NCBI GenBank assembly: GCA_947305035.1 | Contig: CAMZCV010000019.1 | Span: forward strand, 1-10,399 | DNA from: an uncultured Coriobacteriales bacterium | GTDB lineage: Bacteria; Actinomycetota; Coriobacteriia; Coriobacteriales; Atopobiaceae | Length of the DNA stretch: 10,399 nt | Direction of reading: 5' to 3' | Part shown: positions 1 to 6,470 of the stretch, piece after piece | Layout of the letters: each line of letters starts with the position of its first letter | Numbering within the stretch: position 1 is the stretch's first letter | Notes under the pieces: generated by a model | The model's input: only the letters and a program-made list of their open reading frames with translations | The model's database searches: none | What the model was told of the DNA's origin: nothing | Program-made: the position numbers and the translations under genes

Positions 1-1206
1 GAAACCTCCGCCACCAGCTCCGCCGGTGCCCGTTACGACACTGGTACCGAATGAAACAGCGGTGGTTCCTGCAGACCCGTTATTCGTATAGGTGGTGAAA
101 GGCGTGACGACGTTCGTCCTGTTTTCGATGTAACGACCTGTAGCCGCCCTATCGTTAACAGTTGTTTCGTAGGGATCGTAGCTTCTCCAATTATCGTCGC
201 TCTGGTTACCGTTATATTTTCCGTTGAAGGTAACCATCGAAATCTGGCTCATCGAGTCGACCGAATAGCCCGCCTGAGCAAGATTGGTGTTGTTGTTGGA
301 TATGGTCTCGAGGAAGTCTACGGTTGCGACCCTAAGCTGGTCGATGCGCGTGTCGCCTCCGTCGTAATAAACCAGCGCATATACGTAATCGTTGTCGGGA
401 TTATCGCCGTACGGCTGGCCGTCAAGGGCTGGATCGGCGGTGAAGTAGTACCTGTCGTGGTTGTGGTTATCCACGTTATAGTAATAGCGGATGGTGCCTT
501 CTTTGCCCGTTGCGCGAGCTTGCTTGTAGACCATATTCCCATCTGCGTCTTCCTCGTAGATGAAGATGCAATGACCCTTATTGTTGTCGTTCGGGTCGTC
601 ACTGCTCTTGGCGGTGTTGTTGTTGAGCCACCAATTGTCCGCGGGTTGCTCTCCACGCGCGGGGGAATAGCCGGTGTATGCATTCATCGAGCCGCTGACA
701 TCGAGCACGAGCACGATGTCGAGCGGTTGAGGCTCGACGAGGTTGGTCTCGATCGAAGACGACAGCGCAGAGAGGCTGGTGACGAAGGTACTCTCGCTGA
801 CGGGGTACGCGCCCACGTTGAAGCCGTCGATGGTCACGCCGTTGATGCCGGTCTCAGCGTTGACCTGATCGACAAAGACGCTCTTGTCGGTCCAGAGCTG
901 GCCCGCGTTGCTCGTGAGCTCGAGATCCGTCGGGCTGGGGAACGTCGTGTAGTTCCCCGTGGTCGAGGGATCCGCAACCGCAGTGGTACCTGCGGGCAGC
1001 GTGTCGCGGTTGACGGGAACACCGGCTGCTGTGGCCACTTGCGACCCCGTTGCAACCGCAAGCGCGACGACAGCCGCCGTTAGGGCGGCGCCGACCCCCA
1101 CAGCGCGCTTGCTTCCCGTGAGCTTGCCCACCAAGCGGGACATCAAGCTATCGCGCTTGCGCGCGGTAGCGGAATCGGCGTTGCGCTGGCTGTTGTTCGT
1201 TGCCAT
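1..1206 (-). CDS. Secreted vWA-domain surface protein (pilus-tip/adhesin-like), partial
   Basis: The N-terminal 402 residues are visible; the gene runs off the left edge of the window with no stop. The ATG at 1206 follows GGGGAG with 6 nt spacing. Residues 1-35 are a long basic leader, residues 36-60 a hydrophobic Ala/Val segment ending near ATAAG, so a signal peptide is likely. Residues 103-112 (QLWTDKSVFV) are a motif I associate with Gram-positive pilus-tip and vWA surface proteins. Residues 162-174 (LDIVLVL then DVSGSM, D169) form the first strand and MIDAS metal site of a vWA domain. About 110 residues rich in Asn, Asp and Tyr follow before the next recognisable vWA helix (DQLRVATVDFLETI) and strand (SQISMVTFN), so the MIDAS loop carries a large insertion. 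The visible end is glycine-rich. A C-terminal LPXTG sorting signal would be expected but lies outside. Role as adhesin is inference; the vWA fold and secretion are well supported. Confidence 0.85.
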   Translation of the reverse strand, partial: MATNNSQRNADSATARKRDSLMSRLVGKLTGSKRAVGVGAALTAAVVALAVATGSQVATAAGVPVNRDTLPAGTTAVADPSTTGNYTTFPSPTDLELTSNAGQLWTDKSVFVDQVNAETGINGVTIDGFNVGAYPVSESTFVTSLSALSSSIETNLVEPQPLDIVLVLDVSGSMNAYTGYSPARGEQPADNWWLNNNTAKSSDDPNDNNKGHCIFIYEEDADGNMVYKQARATGKEGTIRYYYNVDNHNHDRYYFTADPALDGQPYGDNPDNDYVYALVYYDGGDTRIDQLRVATVDFLETISNNNTNLAQAGYSVDSMSQISMVTFNGKYNGNQSDDNWRSYDPYETTVNDRAATGRYIENRTNVVTPFTTYTNNGSAGTTAVSFGTSVVTGTGGAGGGGF

Positions 1207-1275
1207 AGCGTACTCCCCATGTTCGTTCCAGCTGCATTCGAGAGCTCGTTGAGCACCCGTTCTTGAGCAATGGGC

Positions 1276-1303
1276 ATAATTGTCCCAAGGCACAAAGATA
1301 CAA
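1276..1303 (-). promoter_or_regulatory. Candidate promoter of the vWA surface protein gene
   Basis: On the minus strand TTGTAT (1298-1303) is followed after 16 nt by AATTAT (1276-1281), giving 3/6 and 4/6 matches to the sigma70 consensus. It would give a 5' UTR of about 60 nt ahead of the ATG at 1206. The match is weak and rests on position alone; promoters further upstream, in or between the 70-bp-spaced repeats, are equally possible. Confidence 0.25.
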
Positions 1304-1362
1304 GGATTAAGATACCACAACATATGGTGGTCGAACGTTGCTTTAGGGTTACGAGTTTTGCG

Positions 1363-1384
1363 AGGTCAGAGGCTGTTTATGACC
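1363..1384. repeat. Direct repeat copy 1 (22 bp, paired with 1433-1454)
   Basis: It begins with the 11-mer AGGTCAGAGGC, followed by TTT, T and ACC at matching positions; 18 of 22 bases agree with the second copy. The two copies start exactly 70 bp apart. Conserved blocks separated by variable bases suggest protein-binding sites rather than a recent duplication. Confidence 0.65.
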
Positions 1385-1432
1385 ATATATCGAACTTTTT
1401 GATGCCAAGATGTTGTGCTTTTGCGTTTATGC

Positions 1433-1454
1433 AGGTCAGAGGCCATTTTTAACC
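1433..1454. repeat. Direct repeat copy 2 (22 bp, paired with 1363-1384)
   Basis: It shares the exact 11-mer AGGTCAGAGGC and the following TTT/T/ACC positions with copy 1. It lies upstream of copy 1 relative to the vWA gene, whose start is about 230 bp away. Function not known; an operator or activator site for the surface protein is the simplest reading. Confidence 0.65.
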
Positions 1455-1637
1455 GTGTTTCCGCTGATAGCATGGCGATTCCGCCAGAAGCCTTCATACA
1501 GTCTCATATGTTTTTCATGAATCTCGGTTTGACTGTCACGCCGTTTACCGCCCGTAAGGCTCCGCTAACGCTGCATTCCGCATTTCTTTGCAGGTCAATT
1601 GCGGAAAACAGACACGTGATCCGGGCTCTGAGCACCC

Positions 1638-2621
1638 CTACGCCAACGGCTTCATGGGCTTCCACGAAGGGTCGCGGTAGATCTTGCGCGCGTCCTTCCA
1701 GCCGGCGACCATGCGCTTGGTGCCCGACACCAGGCTCTTGCGATCCACCGCGGCAATGCGGATGAGCTCCTTGGCGAAGGTCGCCGCCGTGCCCAGGCCG
1801 AAGGCCACGCGGTTGTAGTCGCCATACTCCTGGAGGTAGCGGGCGATGTAGCCGCGGTTGCGCAGGATGTAGTAGCGCGTCATGTCGCTCGTGGAGTTGA
1901 GCTGGCGCACGCTTCCCAGCGCCACGTTGCGCACCTCGCGGCACCTGCGCAGCACGAAATCGGGAACGAGGATCGCCTTGAGATGGCGGCTCGCCACATA
2001 GCCGTACACCGCGTCGTCCCAGTAGATGAAGAAGCGCGGATCGGGCAGGCCGCAGACATCCACCACACGGCGCGAGAAGAGGGCGCCCTCGAAGCACATC
2101 ACGTTCATGGGCTTGGGCTGGCCGTCATCGAACGTCGACTTGGCCACGGGGTTGTAGATGCCGAGCGGACGCCAGAAATGGTACTGCCAGTAGAAGGGGC
2201 CTCCATCGAAGTCATAGCGGCAGCCTTGGATGACATCCGCCTGGCCAGTCCACTTGTCGAGCAGCGCAAGACCCTCAGGCTCGATGGCAACATCGTCGTC
2301 CATCACCCAGAACCACTGGGCGCCCAGCCTGTAGGCACGCTCCACGCCCGCGGAGAAGCCGCCCGAGCCGCCGGTGTTCTCCTCCATGGGAACATAGACC
2401 GCACACGCGGTTCCGCCCTGCTCGTCGGGCTCGGTAGCTCCCCAAAGCGCTTCGATCTCGGAGGAGAAGCGCTGCATGATCTCAGCCGTCTCCGGCGAGT
2501 TCTCGTTGTCCACCACGACGATGCGCCACGGCGCAACCGTGGAGGCCTTGATGGAGGTCAGCAGGTTCTCCAGCAGGTCCTGGCGCTTGTAGGTCACTAT
2601 GACGATCGCGGGTCTGTCCAT
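1638..2621 (-). CDS. GT2 glycosyltransferase, galactofuranosyltransferase (GlfT)-like
   Basis: A 327-residue GT-A fold enzyme, predicted to transfer a sugar from a nucleotide donor during synthesis of a cell-surface glycan. I chose the ATG at 2621 (MDRPAIVIVTYKR), where the GT2 domain begins. The reading frame stays open 45 codons further upstream, but that would overlap the divergent gene and looks non-coding. Only a weak CGGA precedes this ATG. Motifs in this form: VVVDNENS (residues ~36-43), ENTGGSGG (81-88), WVMDDDV with the metal-binding DDD (about 106-111), and FFIYWDDAVYG (about 198-206) holding a WDD. The last three together resemble galactofuranosyltransferases of the GlfT1/GlfT2 type, which have NxGGxGG, MDDD and WDDxE motifs; here the acidic residue after WDDA is replaced by Val-Tyr. 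No membrane segment is seen, so it is probably cytoplasmic or peripheral. It diverges from the GT2 gene at 2707. Galactofuranose as donor is inference; another sugar such as rhamnose is possible. Confidence 0.85.
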   Translation of the reverse strand: MDRPAIVIVTYKRQDLLENLLTSIKASTVAPWRIVVVDNENSPETAEIMQRFSSEIEALWGATEPDEQGGTACAVYVPMEENTGGSGGFSAGVERAYRLGAQWFWVMDDDVAIEPEGLALLDKWTGQADVIQGCRYDFDGGPFYWQYHFWRPLGIYNPVAKSTFDDGQPKPMNVMCFEGALFSRRVVDVCGLPDPRFFIYWDDAVYGYVASRHLKAILVPDFVLRRCREVRNVALGSVRQLNSTSDMTRYYILRNRGYIARYLQEYGDYNRVAFGLGTAATFAKELIRIAAVDRKSLVSGTKRMVAGWKDARKIYRDPSWKPMKPLA

Positions 2622-2706
2622 CGTGTGTCCGTTATCGAATCGCGGGCGGTCATCAACTAGTATAGAGATTACAGGTTTCGGGTTCCCGCAATGCCGAGGA
2701 GGGCAT
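2622..2706. promoter_or_regulatory. Divergent promoter region between two glycosyltransferases
   Basis: These 85 bp separate two divergently read genes and must hold or overlap both promoters. A plausible minus-strand -10 is TATACT at 2659-2664; the overlapping plus-strand TATAGA (2661-2666) is a candidate -10 for the other gene. Neither has a clear -35 at standard spacing. AGGAGG at 2697-2702 is the ribosome binding site of the plus-strand gene, 4 nt before its GTG. Confidence 0.35.
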
Positions 2707-3807
2707 GTGACGCAGAACAACCATCTTGTGTCGGTGGTCGTCCCCATCTTCAACACGGAGAAGTACCTCGACCAAGCGCTGTCCTCCCTTGAGGAGCAGA
2801 GCTATCCCAATCTGGAGATCCTCTGCATCAACGATGGGTCGACCGACGGTTCGCCCGCCATCATGCGCGCCCATGCGGCACGCGACAACCGCGTCCGCGT
2901 GATCGACAAGCCCAACGGCGGCTACGGCTCCGCAGTCAACCGCGGCATCGACGAGGCCACCGGCGACTGGCTGGCCATTCTCGAACCCGATGATTGGATC
3001 GAGCGCGGCATGTTCGCCGACCTGCTCGGACTGATAGACAGCTTCGAGCAGCCCATCGACGTGGCCGAGAGCGCCTACTGGCGCGTGTTCGAGCGCGCGG
3101 GCGAGACGCTCAAGGTGCCGTGCGCATACAAGGGGCGCATCACCGGCCCGCAGCCGTTTGCCGTTGCAGGCGAGCCCGAGCTGCTGCTGCACCACCCGTC
3201 CATCTGGTCGGCGATCTACCGTCTGGAATGGCTGCGCGAGAAGGGCATCCGCATGAAGGAAGTGCCCGGCGCGGGCTGGGTTGACAACCCCTTCCTCGTG
3301 GAGACGCTCTGCCAGACAAACTCCATCGTTTACCTCGACAAATGCTATTACTGCTACCGTGAGGACACCACTGCGAAGGCCCTCGCCTTCGCCGAGCGCA
3401 ATCCCCTGCTGCCGCTCGACCGCTGGTGCGATATGGTTGAGGTCCTGAACCGTCTGGGCGTGCGCGACGAGAGCGTGTGGCGCGCCCAGAACCTGCGCGG
3501 CATAACCTACTGCTGCACCGCCATCGAGGCCAACGGCATGGACTTCCCGGGGCTGCGCGACAAGGTGTGCGAGATCTTCTCCGCTATGGACGCCGAGCTC
3601 GTGATGGACGACACGCACATCAAACCCGCCGAGAAGCGCCTCTTCGCCGAGCTGCGCGGATTGCCCGACCCCGGACTCTCCGACATCGGCTACCTGCCCG
3701 AGCTGGCCAAGCAGGCCTTCTACCGCCTGCGCACCGCCGGCCTGCGCTTCACCTGGCTCTCCGTGGTGGATTACCTGCAGCGCAAGCGCGCCCGCGTGGG
3801 CAAATAG
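2707..3807 (+). CDS. GT2 family glycosyltransferase
   Basis: A 366-residue GT-A glycosyltransferase. The GTG at 2707 was chosen because AGGAGG (2697-2702) precedes it and the GT2 domain starts at once (LVSVVVPIFNTEKYL). The open frame reaches back to 2599 but that part overlaps the divergent gene. Residues 42-47 are NDGSTD, the UDP-binding motif; 69-79 contain PNGGYGSAVNRG; 93-96 are EPDD, the DxD-like metal/donor site. The C-terminal half has HPSIWSAIYRLEWL and GWVDNPFLVETLC, seen in GT2 enzymes of polysaccharide clusters, where they likely shape the acceptor site. No transmembrane segment is apparent. It is expected to add a hexose or modified sugar to a lipid-linked or wall glycan; donor and acceptor cannot be told from sequence. 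Codon use is high-GC and typical of the window. Its 3' end faces the AbiEi-like gene across an inverted repeat. Confidence 0.9.
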   Translation: MTQNNHLVSVVVPIFNTEKYLDQALSSLEEQSYPNLEILCINDGSTDGSPAIMRAHAARDNRVRVIDKPNGGYGSAVNRGIDEATGDWLAILEPDDWIERGMFADLLGLIDSFEQPIDVAESAYWRVFERAGETLKVPCAYKGRITGPQPFAVAGEPELLLHHPSIWSAIYRLEWLREKGIRMKEVPGAGWVDNPFLVETLCQTNSIVYLDKCYYCYREDTTAKALAFAERNPLLPLDRWCDMVEVLNRLGVRDESVWRAQNLRGITYCCTAIEANGMDFPGLRDKVCEIFSAMDAELVMDDTHIKPAEKRLFAELRGLPDPGLSDIGYLPELAKQAFYRLRTAGLRFTWLSVVDYLQRKRARVGK

Positions 3808-3852
3808 GGGCATTCGAAACTCCTATTCACCGAGTATGCAGCTTCAATTTGA

Positions 3853-3912
3853 ACTGGTTGAGCATCAGGCGACAAATACTCGCTGTTATTTGTCTCCCGA
3901 TGCTCAACCAGT
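3853..3912. repeat. Large inverted repeat (26-bp arms, 8-nt loop) between convergent genes
   Basis: The left arm (3853-3878, starting ACTGGTTGAGCATC and ending GCGACAAATA) and the right arm (3887-3912) pair over 26 positions with two mismatches and an 8-nt loop. The right arm overlaps the end of the AbiEi-like gene: its stop codon TGA lies inside the GGTTGAG part of the arm. The element sits between two converging genes, so it could act as a bidirectional transcription barrier. However, no T-tract follows either arm, unlike a standard intrinsic terminator. The same 26-bp sequence recurs at 5131-5156. Confidence 0.85.
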
Positions 3913-4914
3913 CTTCGAAAAGCGCCGCCGTAAGTCATCCGGCCATGGTTCATTAACTTGGGGTATTCCAAACAATTCAAGAAGCTGAATAAAACGCCTC
4001 TCATTTACAACATCGCTGAAAGACATCCTCATCACCCGTGCGACCATAGTATTGATACGCGATTCCCTGAGGCGCTCTTCCCGCAAGATGTCGACAATGT
4101 CCTCACCATGCGTCATCTCTTCGTTGACATACTTCTCCCGACCGTCAAGCTCTCCAACGACCTTGCCCCCATAGGGCAGTTCCCACAAGAAGTCAGCACG
4201 GTAGAATTTACCGTCTCCAATCGGATCGGGGATAAGAACCTGCAGCTCAGGAACCTTGAGCCCATTCATGATCATGGTCGCACGAGCAATCGACTCGCCA
4301 CCGCTCTCGCTTCGTGCGTCAGCATTATTCGCTGAAAGCTTAGCGACCCTGATTCCCGGGCATCGCTTCGATCCGAACGAATCAAGTATGTCGAGGAGCT
4401 TCTCAGGGTTCATGCCCTTGAATCGGCACGCCGAGTCAGCGATAGCAAGCCCGTCCTTGAAATCCAGGTTGCGAAGACAATCGAATAGCGTCTGATCCAG
4501 CTCTGTTACACGAACTCCGTCAACGATATCGGAGCAACGCTCCCCCACCACATGGTTGCAATACAGTGCGTGCGAAGCTGAGGTGTTCTTGACAACGCTG
4601 CGATGAAACTTCCGAATGTTCGGATACGACACGTATAACCCGTATACAAGCGCGGCCGTATGATGTGAGAATATCCAATCTGGATGCTGCCTCGAGAGCG
4701 CTTTCACCATGTGGAGATGTTGCTTGCCATACGAAAGCTTCTTCCAATAATCTGGCCTAACGAACATCCCCTGCAGCGGGGAAATCAGTTCTCCCCTCTC
4801 AACAAGTCGGTTTAATTGCCTATTCTCGCTTTTCTCCTTCGTGACAAGGCACATCCCATCGCCTTCCGCCCTATCCAAGAGGGAGTCATAATCAACGACA
4901 GCACGGCGGCCCAT
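3904..4914 (-). CDS. AbiEi-like winged-helix protein fused to PD-(D/E)XK/Vsr-like nuclease domain
   Basis: A 336-residue protein. The ATG at 4914 is preceded by a near-perfect Shine-Dalgarno, GGAGGTGATC (4917-4926), with 7 nt from GGAGG to ATG. Residues ~5-57 look like the AbiEi-type winged helix (NRLVERGELISPLQGMFVRP). SHHTAALVYGL (83-93) and DGVRVTELDQTLFDCLR (132-148) match the middle region I know from actinobacterial AbiEi-like proteins. The C-terminal part carries SESGGES (E207), YRADFLW (D241) and VGELDGREKY (E255, D257, K261), the acidic/lysine pattern of a Vsr or PD-(D/E)XK endonuclease fold; a basic helix and strand follow. Classical AbiEi is the antitoxin of a type IV system with toxin AbiEii, but no toxin gene is adjacent, so this is an orphan. 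Possible roles are defence, a selfish nuclease, or a regulator. Base composition (about 48% GC in 4561-4620 against about 63% in neighbours) suggests horizontal gain. It is bracketed by the 26-bp repeats. Family assignment is confident; activity is inference. Confidence 0.8.
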   Translation of the reverse strand: MGRRAVVDYDSLLDRAEGDGMCLVTKEKSENRQLNRLVERGELISPLQGMFVRPDYWKKLSYGKQHLHMVKALSRQHPDWIFSHHTAALVYGLYVSYPNIRKFHRSVVKNTSASHALYCNHVVGERCSDIVDGVRVTELDQTLFDCLRNLDFKDGLAIADSACRFKGMNPEKLLDILDSFGSKRCPGIRVAKLSANNADARSESGGESIARATMIMNGLKVPELQVLIPDPIGDGKFYRADFLWELPYGGKVVGELDGREKYVNEEMTHGEDIVDILREERLRESRINTMVARVMRMSFSDVVNERRFIQLLELFGIPQVNEPWPDDLRRRFSKTG

Positions 4915-5219
4915 TCGATCACCTCCATAAAGATGTGCTCAGCACGGTAGCAAGTTGATGGAAGAGGTGCATGGACGAATCAGCGGCGCACGGTTTATCC
5001 ACTGGAGATTGGAGCAAGAACTCCGCCAGTCTTGTGCAAGAAATGAATTAAAAGCATACGGCAGCGCTACTTTTCATCATTGGTTTGTTGAAAACTCAAT
5101 ATCTCTGAGTCGACTTCAACCTTCCTCCAGACTGGTTGAGTACCAGGCGACAAATAATCTCGATTTTTAGTCGCTGAAAGCGCAAGTAGTCCAGAAAAGG
5201 ATGCCGCAGCGTTGAAAAC
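4915..5219. other. Intergenic region upstream of the AbiEi-like gene
   Basis: About 300 bp without a credible gene. It holds the Shine-Dalgarno GGAGGTGATC (4917-4926), a small palindrome GTGCTCAGCAC (4935-4945) close to the start codon that could be an operator, and the 26-bp repeat at 5131-5156. Beyond that repeat, GTCGC at 5170-5174 can pair with GCGAC inside it, making a worn version of the 3853-3912 hairpin. I find no clear -35/-10 pair for the AbiEi-like gene and no clear terminator for the glycosyltransferase ending at 5220. Confidence 0.5.
5131..5156 (+). repeat. Third copy of the 26-bp repeat, direct with 3853-3878
   Basis: It begins ACTGGTTGAGTACC and ends GCGACAAATA, matching 24 of 26 bases of the copy at 3853-3878 in the same orientation. 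The two direct copies bound a 1304-bp segment (3853-5156) that contains the whole AbiEi-like gene and little else. Confidence 0.85.
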
Positions 5220-6317
5220 CTACGAGCGGATATCGAGGGAAAGCGGCAATCCAGCGCTCTCGCCGAAGACGCGTGCCATGAATGCCGCGCCGCCCATGGC
5301 GAGCTTCACATTCTGAGCCTTGATGGGAATCGACAGCGCCGATACCACCATCGAGCGCGGCTTTGTCGCGCTCGCGGCAAGCTGCACGTGCTTGCTGCCG
5401 ATCAGCTCCACGACGATGCGGTGCTTCTCCTCTGCGGGAAGGGTGCAGTCGGGACCGCACACCTTGCCGATGCAGGAAACCACACGCTCGAGATGGCGGT
5501 TGCGGACCACATCCATGCTGGCGGGATCGCCATCGAGACCCCAATAATGGTAGAGCTCGAGCATGAGCTCGAAATGGCGGTCGCAACGAGCGGGAAGCGT
5601 GGCATACTCGCCCTGGCTGAGCTCCTGGCCCGTGACCTGCGGAACATGCACCGAGACCATTCCGAGCACGCCCACGCGTTCTGCATCCCTGCAATAGCCC
5701 GCCATGAAGCCCAGCTCGCCGCACGTGGAATCGTCGAAGCGCAGACCCAGACGCTCAATCCGCTCGCGAAGGAGCAGCTTGCCGGGAACGACGCCCATCT
5801 GCCCCATACCGAGCAGACGCCATGCGTTGCTGCGGAACTCATGCTGGCTCACGAACACCTGCGTCGGCGCGACGATCTCCTGCGACGAGATGGAGCCGTC
5901 GTGCTTGCGCATGTCAACGCTGAGCCCGCCCAAAGCGATGTCCAAGCGGTTGTCCTGCGCAAAATCGAGCAGCTCCTCCAGCGCGTGCGGAGCAATCCAC
6001 GACGAGCCGTCGACAAAGGTGACATAGGTTCCACGCGCATGTGCCAATGCGAGGTTGGCGCCAGCGGAGAACGAAGGAGAATCGGAATGGAGCGCATCGA
6101 TGCGCACATCGCGTTCGGCGAAGGAATCGATGATGTCACGGGAGCGATCGCTCGATTCGCAGTCAACGGCGATAATCTCAAACGAGTCGATACCCTGCGA
6201 GATGATGCTCTCGATGGCGCGCTGCACGGTACCGGCGTCATTGCGAAGACGCACGATAACCGAGACAAGCGGAGTTCTCACACGAGGAGACGCCACGTCG
6301 ATACCAACCCTTTCCAT
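5220..6317 (-). CDS. GT2-fold glycosyltransferase with degenerate donor motifs
   Basis: A 365-residue protein with a GT2 N-terminal fold: PLVSVIVRLRNDAGTVQRAIESI (16-38) is the usual start, and PSFSAGANLALAHARGTYVTFVDG (81-104) is the typical core. Two motifs are changed. The nucleotide-binding NDGSTD/VDDGS position reads VDCESSD (51-57), and the DxD position reads VDGSSW (102-107), losing the second Asp pair. It may use a metal-independent mechanism, have a narrowed role, or be non-catalytic. I place the start at the ATG at 6317, just before the GT domain. The open frame reaches a TTG at 6407, but that codon lies in the T-rich tail of the upstream terminator and has no ribosome binding site. 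The ATG at 6317 also has only a weak CGGGG beside it, so the exact start is uncertain. It is the third glycosyltransferase of the region and presumably acts on the same surface glycan. Confidence 0.82.
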   Translation of the reverse strand: MERVGIDVASPRVRTPLVSVIVRLRNDAGTVQRAIESIISQGIDSFEIIAVDCESSDRSRDIIDSFAERDVRIDALHSDSPSFSAGANLALAHARGTYVTFVDGSSWIAPHALEELLDFAQDNRLDIALGGLSVDMRKHDGSISSQEIVAPTQVFVSQHEFRSNAWRLLGMGQMGVVPGKLLLRERIERLGLRFDDSTCGELGFMAGYCRDAERVGVLGMVSVHVPQVTGQELSQGEYATLPARCDRHFELMLELYHYWGLDGDPASMDVVRNRHLERVVSCIGKVCGPDCTLPAEEKHRIVVELIGSKHVQLAASATKPRSMVVSALSIPIKAQNVKLAMGGAAFMARVFGESAGLPLSLDIRS

Positions 6318-6407
6318 CCCCGAAAACGTTGCAGACGCGAGATTCAGCGTATCAATCACGGTAGATGCAGGTGTGTACCAAACGTGATGATGAAGCAAAT
6401 TCAGCAA

Positions 6408-6445
6408 ACGAACAAATAAGCGTTCCGCTGTGAAGCGGAACGCTT
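6408..6445 (-). terminator. Intrinsic terminator of the ecf-truA-permease-LCP-like operon
   Basis: A perfect 12-bp stem, AAGCGTTCCGCT (6418-6429) with AGCGGAACGCTT (6434-6445), has a 4-nt loop. On the minus strand it is followed by ATTTGTTCGTTT, a T-rich tail. It lies 25 bp beyond the stop of the LCP-like gene, so it closes that minus-strand operon and isolates the glycosyltransferase downstream, which then needs its own promoter in the roughly 90 bp before 6317. Confidence 0.85.
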
Positions 6446-6470
6446 GATGGGGACTATTTGGGGAAAACCG

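Larger units (their letters stand above)
1207..1637. other. Intergenic regulatory region upstream of the vWA gene
   Basis: This is a 431-bp stretch with no convincing gene, AT-richer than its neighbours. It separates the start of the vWA gene from the end of the GlfT-like glycosyltransferase, both on the minus strand. It holds the two direct repeats at 1363 and 1433, a third partial match (TGCAGGTCA at 1589-1597, as at 1430-1438), and a 7-bp inverted repeat TTCCGCA/TGCGGAA (1576-1582 and 1600-1606) with a 17-nt loop. That hairpin lies just beyond the glycosyltransferase stop but has no T-tract on either strand, so it is not a good intrinsic terminator. Confidence 0.6.

Noticed and set aside
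1363..1454. CRISPR array
   Set aside because: Only two imperfect 22-bp copies with a 48-bp gap and no cas gene; direct operator-like repeats fit better.
1576..1606. Terminator for the GlfT-like gene
   Set aside because: The 7-bp inverted repeat has a 17-nt loop and no T-tract on either strand.
2653..3813. Minus-strand open frame of 386 codons opposite the GT2 gene at 2707-3807
   Set aside because: It mirrors the clear GT2 protein, has no domain pattern, and overlaps the divergent promoter region.
4955..5170. Short plus-strand open frame of 71 codons between the nuclease and GT2 genes
   Set aside because: No ribosome binding site, TTG start, no motif, and its end is the 26-bp repeat; chance is the simpler explanation.
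6318..6407. TTG at 6407 as start of the degenerate GT2 gene
   Set aside because: It lies in the T-rich tail of the upstream terminator, has no ribosome binding site, and the added residues precede the normal GT2 start.
5388..6419. Plus-strand open frame of 343 codons
   Set aside because: It is antisense to the degenerate GT2 gene, reads through the terminator region and has no recognisable motif.
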